This document shows positions 7,792 through 15,717 of a stretch of 31,736 nucleotides of DNA, piece after piece. The stretch lies in NCBI GenBank assembly GCA_900768675.1, contig CAAGDT010000188.1, forward strand, positions 1 to 31,736, given 5' to 3'. The notes below the pieces were generated by a model. The model was given only the letters and a program-made list of their open reading frames with translations. It was not told where the DNA came from and searched no databases. Source of the DNA: Oscillospiraceae bacterium. Its GTDB lineage: Bacteria > Bacillota > Clostridia > Oscillospirales > Ruminococcaceae. The position numbers and the translations under genes are program-made. The first letter of the stretch is position 1; each line of letters opens with the position of its first letter.

Positions 7792-8403
7792 ATGAAGGTA
7801 CTTGCAGTTAACGGAAGCCCCCACAAAAACGGAAACACTTATCTTGCTCTTGAGACAGCCTGCGCTAAGCTGAGAGAGGAAGGTATTGAAACCGAAATCG
7901 TAAACGTAGGCTCGCTGAAAATTACAGGCTGTAAGGCTTGCGGCGCCTGCTCAAAGCTTGGCAGATGCGCTATAAACGATGGATTTAACGAGATAAGCGA
8001 GAAATTTGCCGATGCGGACGGAATTATTATAGGCTCGCCCGTATATTATGCTGGAATAAACGGCACTTTGAAATGCTTTTTAGACAGGGCTTTTTATGTA
8101 AACTCAGCTAAAATGCGTTTTAAGCCTGCTGCAGCAATAGTAGCACTCAGAAGAAGCGGCGTTACCGACTCATATCAGACTATCTACAACTATTTTGCAA
8201 TTTCTGAAATGCTTATAACACCTACTCCCTACTGGCCGGGCGTTCACGGCAGCGCTCAGGGAGAAGCGGCACAGGATTTAGAGGGCGTTCAGATTGCTGA
8301 AACAATAGGAACAAATATGGCGTATCTGCTTAAGATGAAGCAGAAGAGCAAGGTTCCTGCACCCGAAAAACAGCCAAAAATTAAATTCAGCTACATAAGA
8401 TAA
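7792..8403 (+). CDS. Flavodoxin-fold FMN reductase with iron-sulfur cysteine cluster
   Basis: The product is 203 aa. The N-terminus VLAVNGSPHKNGNT is the phosphate-binding loop of NADPH-dependent FMN reductases and iron-sulfur flavoproteins. Four cysteines, C47-x2-C50-x2-C53-x5-C59, match the compact cluster of iron-sulfur flavoproteins from anaerobes, suggesting a 4Fe-4S cluster beside FMN. GSPVYYAGINGTLKCFLDR is the typical second flavin-contact segment. ATG 7792 is preferred over ATG 7780, which overlaps the GAAAGGAA ribosome binding site. It likely works as a cytoplasmic electron carrier or oxygen-stress reductase; the partner is unknown. Confidence 0.85.
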   Translation: MKVLAVNGSPHKNGNTYLALETACAKLREEGIETEIVNVGSLKITGCKACGACSKLGRCAINDGFNEISEKFADADGIIIGSPVYYAGINGTLKCFLDRAFYVNSAKMRFKPAAAIVALRRSGVTDSYQTIYNYFAISEMLITPTPYWPGVHGSAQGEAAQDLEGVQIAETIGTNMAYLLKMKQKSKVPAPEKQPKIKFSYIR

Positions 8404-8421
8404 GGGAAAGGAAAAACTAAA

Positions 8422-10230
8422 ATGTCCGAAAAAAGAATACCCGAAAGAAGCGAGATTGACAGCAGCTATAAGTGGAGAATTGAAGATATTTATCCATCAG
8501 ACAAAGCATTTGAGGAAGCACTTGGACAAGCGGAGCAATATCCCGTAAAAATATCTGAATACAAGGGAAAGCTTTCCGTTTCAGCCGCTTCCCTGCTCTC
8601 ATATTTAAAACTTGACGATGAAATTACCGAAAAGGTTACCGACCTTATTCACTACTCCAGCAGGAAAAGCGACGAGGACACAAGAGTAAGCCTTTATACA
8701 GGCTACTGCGACAAGGTAAACGCTCTGCTTACCGATATTAACAGTGCGGCAGCCTTTGCTGTACCCGAAATTCTTTCAATTTCCGATGAAGCTATTGAGA
8801 AATTCTATTCCGAGGAAAAGGGGCTTGAGCATTACAGGCTTGCATTAAAGCGGATAAGAAGCCGCAGAGAGCATATCCTTTCTCCGGAAGAAGAGAAAAT
8901 TATCGCTATGACGGGAGAAATGGGAAATTCTCCATCAACGATTTTCTCAATGCTGGACAATGCGGATATAAAATTCCCCGACGCAGTTGACAAGGACGGA
9001 AATCCTCATCAGATAACCCATGGAAGCTATATTCCCCTTATGCAGAGCGAGGACAGGGTTTTAAGAAAATCCGCCTTTGAAAACCTTTATAAAACCTACG
9101 CAGGCTTTGAAAACACCTATTCCTCAATCCTTTCGGCTCATCTCAAAACCCTCTCCTTTTCGGCTGCTGCAAGAAAATACGAAAATACCCTTGAAGCGGC
9201 GCTGGACAGTACGGAAGTTCCATCAAGCGTTTATTACAGCCTGATTGAAGCTGTTCATAAGAATATGGACAAGATGTACCGCTATGTTGAGCTGCGCAAA
9301 AAGCTTCTTAAGGTGGACGAGCTTCATTACTACGACCTTTACGCACCCATGGTAAGTGAGGCGGAAATGAAGATTACCTACGAGGAAGCAAAGGAAATGG
9401 TTTTAAAGGCAGTAGAGCCCCTCGGCGAGGAATACTGTTCAATAATGAAAGGTGGCTTTGAGGGCGGTTGGATTGACGTTTACGAGAATGTGGGTAAATG
9501 CAGCGGCGCTTATTCCGCAGGCGCATGGGTACACCCATTTGTACTGCTGAACCATACCGACGATTTGCAGTCTGCATTCACAATCGCCCACGAAATGGGA
9601 CATGCTCTCCATTCATGGCTTTCAAACAAGTACCAGTCCGTAACCTACGCAGATTACAGAATTTTTGTGGCTGAGGTTGCCTCTACCTTTAACGAGTCCC
9701 TGCTTATGCAGTACCTGCTGAAAACAACAACAGATAAGCGCCGCAGAGCATATCTTATTAACTATTTCCTCGAACAGTTCAGAACAACCCTTTACCGCCA
9801 GACGATGTTTGCGGAATTTGAACTGAAAATTAATGAGATGCAGGCTAATGGCGAGCCTATAACCTCGGATTCCCTCTGCGACCTTTACGGCGAGCTTAAC
9901 AAGCTTTACTTCGGCGACGGAATTGTTCCCGACGATGAAATACGCCACGAATGGCAGCGTATTCCCCACTTTTACTATAATTACTATGTTTACCAGTACG
10001 CAACAGGCTTTGCGGCAGCAATTGCTCTGTCCGAAAGAGTGCTGAGCGGCGGAGAAAAAGAAGTAGAAGACTACCTCGGATTCCTTAAGGGCGGCTGCTC
10101 CAAGACTCCTGTTGAGCTTCTTAAGGGTGCAGGAGTTGATATGACCGACCCTAAGGTTGTTGACGACGCATTAAAGCTTTTCGGAGAGCTGCTTGACGAA
10201 ATGGAAGAGCTGGCAGCGGAAATTGACTGA
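8422..10230 (+). CDS. pepF: Oligoendopeptidase F (peptidase family M3)
   Basis: At 602 aa this has the standard PepF length. The zinc motif HEMGH is at 390-394, and the sequence EVASTFNE, carrying the third zinc ligand, follows near residue 425. The N-terminal half is helical, as in M3B enzymes, and the C-terminal segment contains the HFYYNYYVYQYATG stretch common to this family. The enzyme cuts peptides of roughly 6-20 residues in the cytoplasm, feeding amino acid use. GGGAAAGGAAAAAC precedes the ATG. The gap to the preceding flavoprotein is 18 bases and to the next gene 18 bases, so the three are probably one transcript. Confidence 0.95.
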   Translation: MSEKRIPERSEIDSSYKWRIEDIYPSDKAFEEALGQAEQYPVKISEYKGKLSVSAASLLSYLKLDDEITEKVTDLIHYSSRKSDEDTRVSLYTGYCDKVNALLTDINSAAAFAVPEILSISDEAIEKFYSEEKGLEHYRLALKRIRSRREHILSPEEEKIIAMTGEMGNSPSTIFSMLDNADIKFPDAVDKDGNPHQITHGSYIPLMQSEDRVLRKSAFENLYKTYAGFENTYSSILSAHLKTLSFSAAARKYENTLEAALDSTEVPSSVYYSLIEAVHKNMDKMYRYVELRKKLLKVDELHYYDLYAPMVSEAEMKITYEEAKEMVLKAVEPLGEEYCSIMKGGFEGGWIDVYENVGKCSGAYSAGAWVHPFVLLNHTDDLQSAFTIAHEMGHALHSWLSNKYQSVTYADYRIFVAEVASTFNESLLMQYLLKTTTDKRRRAYLINYFLEQFRTTLYRQTMFAEFELKINEMQANGEPITSDSLCDLYGELNKLYFGDGIVPDDEIRHEWQRIPHFYYNYYVYQYATGFAAAIALSERVLSGGEKEVEDYLGFLKGGCSKTPVELLKGAGVDMTDPKVVDDALKLFGELLDEMEELAAEID

Positions 10231-10248
10231 TATGAAAGGAAGATAATT

Positions 10249-11787
10249 ATGCCAAAATGGCTTGACAACGCAGTATTCTACGAAATATATCCCCAGTCAT
10301 TCATGGACACAAACGCAGACGGAATAGGTGATTTTGAGGGAATTATCAGAAAGCTGGACTATATAAAGCTGCTGGGCTGTAATGCAATCTGGATTAACCC
10401 CTGTTTTCTCTCTCCTTTCGGCGATGCAGGTTACGACGTTTCCGACTATTATAAGACTGCACCAAGATACGGAACGAACGAGGACTTAAAGCGGCTTTTT
10501 ACCGAGGCTCACAAGCGGGGGCTTCACGTTCTTCTCGACCTTGTTCCGGGTCATACATCGGTTGAGCACAAATGGTTCAAGGAGTCTATGAAAGCCGAAA
10601 GGAACCAATATACAGACCGCTATGTATGGACGGACAGTATTTGGGAGGAACCCAGCGGTATGGGCTCTCTAAGGGGCATTTCCGACCGTGACGGCTCCTG
10701 TGCAGTAAACTTTTTCTCACATCAGCCCGCACTCAATTACGGCTTTTATAACCCCGAGCGCCCCTGGCAGCAGTCTCAGGAGGACGAAGGACCGAAGGCT
10801 ACCCTTGAAGAGCTGAAAAACATTATGCGTTTCTGGCTTGGAATGGGCTGCGACGGATTCAGAGTGGATATGGCAGATTCTCTTGTAAAGAACGACCCCG
10901 AGGGCAAGGGTACTATAAAGCTCTGGCAGAACGTAAGAGAGTTTCTTGACAAGGAATTTCCAGAGGCGGCTATGGTTTCCGAATGGGGAGAGCCGGACAA
11001 GTCCCTTCAGGGCGGCTTTCACATGGATTTTCTGCTGCATTTCGGACCTTCCCATTACAACGACCTTTTCCGCTGCGAGGAGCCTTTCTTCTCCGACAGA
11101 GGCAAGGGCGATATTTCTGCATTTGTGGAGAAATACAAGGAGAACTACGAAAAATCGGAGAGAAAAGGGCTTATCTGTATTCCCTCCGGCAATCACGATA
11201 TGGACAGGCTTGCCCGTACAAATCATGGAGATAATCTGAAAATAGCCTTTGCTTTCCTGCTTTCAATGCCGGGAGCGCCATTTATCTACTACGGAGATGA
11301 AATCGGAATGAGGTATGTGGAAAATCTTGTTTCGGTTGAGGGCGGCTACGGAAGAACTGGCTCCCGCTCTCCTATGCAGTGGGACGATACAACAAACGCA
11401 GGCTTCTCCTCTGCTCCTGCCGAAAAGCTCTATATTCAGCAGGACGCCGCTTCGGACAGACCTACCGTCAAAGCGCAGATTGAGGACGACAACTCTCTTT
11501 GGCACGAGATAAACGGGCTTATTAAAATCAGAAACAGCCATCCCGCCCTTATGAGCAAGGGAGAAATCGAGTTTATATATGCAGAGAAAAATGAATATCC
11601 GCTGGCATACCTCAGAAGCTCCGGGGACGAAAAAATTCTCGTAATAATTAACCCCGCAAGCAGAGAGGCTTCCTTCCCCTGCTCCCTGCTCCTAAAGGAC
11701 AAGCTTTACTCTTTTGGCGGAGACATATCGGCGACTGGGGACGTTATTACTGTACCGCCCTGTTTCGCCGGATATTATACTGTATAA
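10249..11787 (+). CDS. GH13 alpha-glucosidase/alpha-amylase family enzyme
   Basis: The product is 512 aa with no signal peptide, so it should act in the cytoplasm. The start, AVFYEIYPQSFMDTNADGIG, is the usual first strand of GH13 enzymes. Family motifs are DLVPGHTS (region I), GFRVDMADS with nucleophile Asp207 (II), VSEWGEP with acid/base Glu245 (III) and GNHDMDR with Asp317 (IV). A C-terminal beta domain follows. The pattern fits an intracellular alpha-glucosidase acting on malto- or isomalto-oligosaccharides; trehalose or sucrose cleavage cannot be excluded from motifs. The gene starts 18 bases after pepF with AAAGGAAG upstream. No sugar transporter or LacI-type regulator is adjacent. Confidence 0.88.
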   Translation: MPKWLDNAVFYEIYPQSFMDTNADGIGDFEGIIRKLDYIKLLGCNAIWINPCFLSPFGDAGYDVSDYYKTAPRYGTNEDLKRLFTEAHKRGLHVLLDLVPGHTSVEHKWFKESMKAERNQYTDRYVWTDSIWEEPSGMGSLRGISDRDGSCAVNFFSHQPALNYGFYNPERPWQQSQEDEGPKATLEELKNIMRFWLGMGCDGFRVDMADSLVKNDPEGKGTIKLWQNVREFLDKEFPEAAMVSEWGEPDKSLQGGFHMDFLLHFGPSHYNDLFRCEEPFFSDRGKGDISAFVEKYKENYEKSERKGLICIPSGNHDMDRLARTNHGDNLKIAFAFLLSMPGAPFIYYGDEIGMRYVENLVSVEGGYGRTGSRSPMQWDDTTNAGFSSAPAEKLYIQQDAASDRPTVKAQIEDDNSLWHEINGLIKIRNSHPALMSKGEIEFIYAEKNEYPLAYLRSSGDEKILVIINPASREASFPCSLLLKDKLYSFGGDISATGDVITVPPCFAGYYTV

Positions 11788-11820
11788 ATCTCATAAATAT
11801 CGGAAAGGAAAATAAAAGTA

Positions 11821-12594
11821 ATGAAAAAAATTATTGCTGCTTTTCTTATTGCAGCAGCGGTTGTTACCGCTCCCGCTTTAAGCGATAGTACCTCAGCAAG
11901 CCCCTTTTGCATAACGGCGGAAGCTGCTTCGGCAAAGCTTGCAAAGCCTTCTTCCCTTAAGGCTTCTGTTTCTGGAAAGAAGATAACCCTTAGCTGGAAC
12001 AAGGTAAGCGGTGCTGACGCTTACAGGGTTTACAGGTATAATGCCACAAAGAAAAAGTACGTTAAGGTTAAGGACGTAACAGGAACAAAGATTAGCATAA
12101 ATGTCAGCAAATATGGCGATTACAAGTTCCTTGTGCGCTCTCTCGACAAGAAAAACGGCAAGTACATATTAGGCAATTACTCGTCAGTAAGCGTAACTGT
12201 CAAGGACTTAAGCAAGGTCAGCGCAGAAGAAGCTGTTGCGGAGATTGTAAATTCAGAGCGCAAGGCGGCAGGAAAATCAGCCCTTACCCTTGACAGCAAG
12301 CTTTGCGAAGCTGCCGAAATCCGCGCTAAGGAAATTGCGGAGTATTTTTCTCACGACCGCCCCGATGGTTCAGCCTGCTTCACCGTCTTTGAGGAACTGG
12401 GAATAAGATATGGCGCAGCAGGAGAGAATATAGCGGCAGGACAGCGCAGCGCAAGCGAGGTTATGGAAAGCTGGATGAACTCTTCCGGTCATAGACAGAA
12501 TATCCTCAGCAGCAATTTCAGGGAAATTGGCATCGGACTTTATAAATCTCCTGACGGCTACGGATATTACTGGGTTCAGATTTTCTCTGATTGA
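11821..12594 (+). CDS. Secreted CAP-domain protein with fibronectin-like module
   Basis: The product is 257 aa. It has a signal peptide (basic start, hydrophobic core rich in Ala and Val) with a likely cut near the AEAAS motif around residue 38. A fibronectin type III-like module (about 38-128: SVSGKKITLSWNKVSGADAY, then the strand KYVKVKDV) follows, then a CAP/SCP domain (about 135-257) with the signatures IVNSERKAAG, SHDRPDG, AGENIAAG, SWMNSSGHRQNIL and GYYWVQIF. Bacterial CAP proteins of this kind are extracellular and often spore- or wall-related; the activity is not well known. The first 128 residues are closely repeated in the next gene, with a different C-terminus. The ATG follows CGGAAAGGAAAA. 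Confidence 0.9.
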   Translation: MKKIIAAFLIAAAVVTAPALSDSTSASPFCITAEAASAKLAKPSSLKASVSGKKITLSWNKVSGADAYRVYRYNATKKKYVKVKDVTGTKISINVSKYGDYKFLVRSLDKKNGKYILGNYSSVSVTVKDLSKVSAEEAVAEIVNSERKAAGKSALTLDSKLCEAAEIRAKEIAEYFSHDRPDGSACFTVFEELGIRYGAAGENIAAGQRSASEVMESWMNSSGHRQNILSSNFREIGIGLYKSPDGYGYYWVQIFSD

Positions 12595-12677
12595 TAATAA
12601 TGTGCTTGAGTTTCTTGAATTGGTGATTAGCAACAAAATTTATTCATAATATTTTCTGTTAAAGGGAAAATTTTCTA

Positions 12678-12706
12678 TTGTATTATACATAATTCCGTGT
12701 TATAAT
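12678..12706 (+). promoter_or_regulatory. Promoter for the second fibronectin-like gene
   Basis: TTGTAT (12678-12683) and TATAAT (12701-12706) are 17 bases apart, 53 bases before the start codon. It suggests the second sister gene is transcribed independently of the CAP gene. Confidence 0.65.
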
Positions 12707-12758
12707 TTCTTATGCAGTTTTTATGCATAAATTATAAGCGGAAAGGAAATTTACTATT

Positions 12759-13547
12759 ATGAAAAAACAAATTGCAGCCGTTCTTCTTACTGCGGCAATG
12801 CTTACCGCTCCCGTCATTATCGACAACCCTGCGGCAGCTCCGTTCTGCATAACAGCAGAAGCAGCTTCGGCAAAGCTCTCAAAACCCACTTCGCTTAAGG
12901 CTTCTGTTTCCGGAAAGAAAATTACGTTAAGCTGGAAAAAGGTAAGCGGCGCAGAGGCTTATCGTATTTATCAGTATGATTCTTCCAAGAAAAAATATGT
13001 TAAGGTTAAGGACGTCACAAAGAATAAAACTACAATAACTGTTAAGAAAACCGGTACATACAAATTCAAGATAAGCTCCCTTGACAAGCAGGACGGCAAA
13101 TTTGTTGTAGGAAATGGCGCTACAGTCAAGGCAACGGTAAAAAGCTCCTCAAGCAGCAGCACCTCAGAGCTTGATAAAGTTTTCAGCGGACTTAAGTGGG
13201 GTATGAGCAAGGACGAAGTAATTAAAAAGAAGAACTTTAAAAAATATACTAACGACGGCGATATGCTCTTTTACAACAAGTCAGACGATGTAATGTATTT
13301 TTACCAGTTCAAGAATAACAAGCTTAACATTTATGGATTGAGTTATAAGTATTCTTCCAGTAATTACAAGAAGGCAAAGAAGCTGTTTACGGATTATGGC
13401 TGGAGTTTTGTAGACGAGATGCCCGAATCGGTTTCAAAAGACGGTTACAGCTTTGATATTCTGCTTTATACCAAGGATAATCGTATGGGCACGGTTGCCT
13501 ACGATGGAGATAAACAGTATGTAATGACTACTGTTATGGAACTCTGA
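12759..13547 (+). CDS. Secreted fibronectin-like protein with unnamed C-terminal domain
   Basis: The product is 262 aa. Residues 1-130 are a near copy of the preceding protein: signal peptide, the motif PFCITAEAASAKL, and the fibronectin-like module with SGKKITLSWKKVSGAEAYRI. After a short serine linker (KSSSSSSTSEL) the C-terminal part (about 140-262) differs completely. It begins GLKWGMSKDEVIKK, a start seen in small secreted alpha/beta domains of Gram-positive bacteria, and is rich in Lys, Tyr and Asp. I do not recognise a named family and cannot assign a function. It is expected to be extracellular. GGAAAGGAAA precedes the ATG, and a strong terminator follows. Confidence 0.85.
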   Translation: MKKQIAAVLLTAAMLTAPVIIDNPAAAPFCITAEAASAKLSKPTSLKASVSGKKITLSWKKVSGAEAYRIYQYDSSKKKYVKVKDVTKNKTTITVKKTGTYKFKISSLDKQDGKFVVGNGATVKATVKSSSSSSTSELDKVFSGLKWGMSKDEVIKKKNFKKYTNDGDMLFYNKSDDVMYFYQFKNNKLNIYGLSYKYSSSNYKKAKKLFTDYGWSFVDEMPESVSKDGYSFDILLYTKDNRMGTVAYDGDKQYVMTTVMEL

Positions 13548-13559
13548 AACAATAATGAA

Positions 13560-13588
13560 AAAATCCCCGATTTAAAGTCGGGGATTTT
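13560..13588 (+). terminator. Rho-independent terminator
   Basis: AAAATCCCCGA (13560-13570) pairs perfectly with TCGGGGATTTT (13578-13588) around a 7-base loop, ending in a T-run. It ends the plus-strand unit of secreted proteins. Confidence 0.85.
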
Positions 13589-13619
13589 GCTTTAACTGCA
13601 ATTTCTATAAAAATAAAAA

Positions 13620-13646
13620 CCGCAGACTGCACAAAACAATCTGCGG
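13620..13646 (-). terminator. Terminator after tRNA-Thr
   Basis: On the minus strand CCGCAGA and TCTGCGG (13640-13646 and 13620-13626) form a stem with a 13-base loop, followed by TTTTTATTTTT. It lies eight bases after the tRNA 3' end. Confidence 0.75.
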
Positions 13647-13653
13647 ATTTTGC

Positions 13654-13729
13654 TGGAGCTGATAATCGGAATCGAACCGATGACCTCATCCTTACCAAGG
13701 ATGTGCTCTACCGACTGAGCCATATCAGC
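13654..13729 (-). tRNA. tRNA-Thr (anticodon GGT)
   Basis: The minus strand folds as a complete tRNA: acceptor GCTGATA with TATCAGC, D-arm GCTC/GAGC, anticodon stem CATCC/GGATG around loop TTGGTAA (anticodon GGT), T-arm ATCGG-TTCGATT-CCGAT, discriminator T and an encoded CCA. It reads ACC and ACT threonine codons. A strong promoter lies immediately upstream. Confidence 0.95.
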
Positions 13730-13745
13730 ACCATTACGAGTACTA

Positions 13746-13774
13746 ATTATAGCACGTCGTAATGGATTTGTCAA
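13746..13774 (-). promoter_or_regulatory. Promoter for tRNA-Thr
   Basis: On the minus strand a perfect TTGACA (13774-13769) and TATAAT (13751-13746) are separated by 17 bases. Transcription would start about 10 bases before the mature tRNA. Confidence 0.85.
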
Positions 13775-13792
13775 TACCTTTTTTTCAAAAAA

Positions 13793-14092
13793 TCAACAAT
13801 TTTCGTCGGAAATTTTCTTATACTTCTGTTTTGTTGCCATTCCGCCGCGGATATGGCGCTCCTGTTTGTTCTGCTCTAAGATTTCCTTGACCTTTTTATG
13901 AAGCTCGGGATTTACCTTTTCAAGTCTTGTGGTAATATCCTGATGAACCGTGCTTTTGCTTATTCCGAATACCTTCCCTGCATTTCTAACAGTAGCTTTG
14001 GTTTCAATTATGTACTTTGCGAGGCTTACACATCTTTCCTGTTTAGTTCCGTAGGCGGTATAATCCGCCTCTGCTTGCTTTATCTTTGACAT
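13793..14092 (-). CDS. spoIIID: Sporulation transcriptional regulator SpoIIID
   Basis: The product is 99 aa, close to the size of Bacillus SpoIIID (93 aa). A helix-turn-helix (about 24-47: TKATVRNAGKVFGISKSTVH) is followed by QDITTRL and the basic C-terminal helix KEILEQNKQERHIRGGMATK, which matches the family's second DNA-contact region. SpoIIID is a mother-cell regulator that tunes sigma-E genes and promotes the sigma-K stage. The ATG at 14092 has GGAGGGG eight bases upstream, unlike the common GAAAGGAA of this window. A possible sigma-E promoter precedes it. It indicates that the organism, or its recent ancestor, forms endospores. Confidence 0.95.
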   Translation of the reverse strand: MSKIKQAEADYTAYGTKQERCVSLAKYIIETKATVRNAGKVFGISKSTVHQDITTRLEKVNPELHKKVKEILEQNKQERHIRGGMATKQKYKKISDENC

Positions 14093-14125
14093 GGTATCGC
14101 CCCTCCAAATTTTTGATTTATCCAA

Positions 14126-14153
14126 TTTATATGCAGATGTACCTGTTTATATG
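14126..14153 (-). promoter_or_regulatory. Candidate sigma-E promoter of spoIIID
   Basis: On the minus strand two CATATAAA boxes lie at 14153-14146 and 14133-14126, 12 bases apart. The second resembles the sigma-E -10 (CATACAAT) and the first the -35 (CATATT-like). The start codon is 33 bases downstream. No sigma-A promoter was seen here. Confidence 0.45.
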
Positions 14154-14249
14154 TTTTTTCCTGCTTTTTAGCTGTTGTTAAAAGTGCCGTAAAACAGCTC
14201 CATCGTTCTCTCTTTTTGGTGCAAATTAGACAACATTCCTCTTTATATA

Positions 14250-14278
14250 TTGATTAATTCCTTCTTATTGTATATAAT
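14250..14278 (+). promoter_or_regulatory. Promoter for the citrate synthase operon
   Basis: TTGATT (14250-14255) and TATAAT (14273-14278) are 17 bases apart. The leader to the ATG at 14323 is about 38 bases, so no riboswitch is likely. Confidence 0.7.
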
Positions 14279-14322
14279 AGTATATTAGATTATTATTGTT
14301 ATTTGCCAAGAAAGGAAACCAA

Positions 14323-15717
14323 ATGCTTAAAGAAAACAATAAAGAACGTGAAATAGTAAATATAGGTGAGGAGGAGGACAAGCTTATTGCTGAGCTGTAT
14401 GACTCCTGCCTCAAGGAAGGTACAATAGACCTTTCACTTTATTTTGAATACGATGTAAAGCGTGGGCTGCGTGACGTAAACGGAAAGGGCGTGCTTGCAG
14501 GCCTTACCGAGATTTCCGATGTAGTTTCCTACGATGTTAAGGGCGGAAAGAAAATTCCCTGCAACGGAAGACTTTATTACCGCAACTACAATGTTGAGGA
14601 CCTTGTAAACGGACTTAAGGGCAGAAGATACGCTTTCGAGGAAATAACCTACCTGCTCCTTTTCGGTCAGCTTCCCGATGAAAACCAGCTTAAGCGCTTT
14701 GAAAAGCTTATAAGCGGGTATCAGACCCTTTCAAACAACTTCACAAGGGACGTTATTATGAAGGCACCCAGCTCAAATATTATGAACGCCCTCCAGAAAA
14801 GCATACTCACCCTTTATTCCTACGATGAGAACCCCGAGGACATTTCCGCTTTCAACGTTCTGCGTCAGTCTATACAGCTTATAGCAAAAATGCCACTTAT
14901 TTCAGTTTACGCTTACTGCGCTTACAAGCATTTCAAGCTGAACAAGAGCCTTATGATAAGAAATCCAGTTCCGGAATACTCAACAGCGGAAAATATACTG
15001 CACATGCTCAGAGAAAACGGCAAATTTACTCCTCTTGAAGCAAGCGTTCTTGATATTGCTCTTGTCATTCACGCAGAGCACGGCGGCGGAAACAACTCCA
15101 CCTTTACAACCCACGTTGTTACCTCCTCCGGTACAGACACCTACTCTGCGGTTGCGGCTGCAATAGCTTCCCTTAAGGGTTTCAGACACGGAGGTGCAAA
15201 CTTAAAGGCAAAGCACATGCTTGAGGATATTAAAACCCATGTTCTCAACTGGAAGGACGAGGACGCAATAAGAGATTACATCTCAAAAATTGTTGACAAG
15301 GAAGCCTTCGACAAAACAGGTCTTGTTTACGGCATAGGTCACGCTGTTTATACCGAGTCCGACCCCAGAGAGATAATTCTCAAAAAATATGCAAGAGAGC
15401 TTGCAATCGAAAAGAACAGAACAGATGAATTTGAGTTTTACGACAGAGTTGAGCGTATTGCAAAGGAGGTTATAACCTCTAAGCGCCGCCTTTACAAGCC
15501 GATTTGCGCTAACGTTGACTTTTACAGCGGCTTTGTATACGATATGCTCCAGATACCAGAGGAGCTGTTTACCCCTATTTTTGCAATATCCCGTATTTCC
15601 GGCTGGTGCGCTCACCGTCTTGAGGAAATAATCAACAACGGAAAAATCATACGTCCCGCCTACAAATATGTTGCGGAGCATCAGGACTACATTCCACTTG
15701 AGGAAAGGAACCGATGA
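14323..15717 (+). CDS. gltA: Citrate synthase (clostridial type)
   Basis: The product is 464 aa, in the range of long clostridial citrate/2-methylcitrate synthases. Active-site blocks are visible: HAEHGGGNNSTF (first His), FRHGGANLKAKHM, GIGHAVYTESDPR (second catalytic His) and the late RISGWCAHRLEE with substrate-binding Arg. The enzyme joins acetyl-CoA and oxaloacetate to citrate in the cytoplasm, the entry to a partial TCA cycle that makes 2-oxoglutarate and glutamate. AAGAAAGGAAACC precedes the ATG. Its stop overlaps the start of the exonuclease gene (ATGA). No aconitase or isocitrate dehydrogenase gene is near, so the rest of the pathway is encoded elsewhere. A 2-methylcitrate or Re-type role cannot be excluded by motif. 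Confidence 0.93.
   Translation: MLKENNKEREIVNIGEEEDKLIAELYDSCLKEGTIDLSLYFEYDVKRGLRDVNGKGVLAGLTEISDVVSYDVKGGKKIPCNGRLYYRNYNVEDLVNGLKGRRYAFEEITYLLLFGQLPDENQLKRFEKLISGYQTLSNNFTRDVIMKAPSSNIMNALQKSILTLYSYDENPEDISAFNVLRQSIQLIAKMPLISVYAYCAYKHFKLNKSLMIRNPVPEYSTAENILHMLRENGKFTPLEASVLDIALVIHAEHGGGNNSTFTTHVVTSSGTDTYSAVAAAIASLKGFRHGGANLKAKHMLEDIKTHVLNWKDEDAIRDYISKIVDKEAFDKTGLVYGIGHAVYTESDPREIILKKYARELAIEKNRTDEFEFYDRVERIAKEVITSKRRLYKPICANVDFYSGFVYDMLQIPEELFTPIFAISRISGWCAHRLEEIINNGKIIRPAYKYVAEHQDYIPLEERNR

Noticed and set aside
12721..12730. TTATGCATAA palindrome before the second fibronectin-like gene
   Set aside because: It is a short A/T-rich palindrome expected by chance in such sequence, with no second copy at a useful place.
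13654..13729. tRNA-Thr as an attachment site of an integrated element
   Set aside because: No integrase, phage gene or repeated tRNA 3' end is found nearby; the flanking genes are ordinary chromosomal genes.
13592..13774. Open frame of 60 codons over tRNA-Thr
   Set aside because: It is only the translation of the tRNA gene, its promoter and its terminator.
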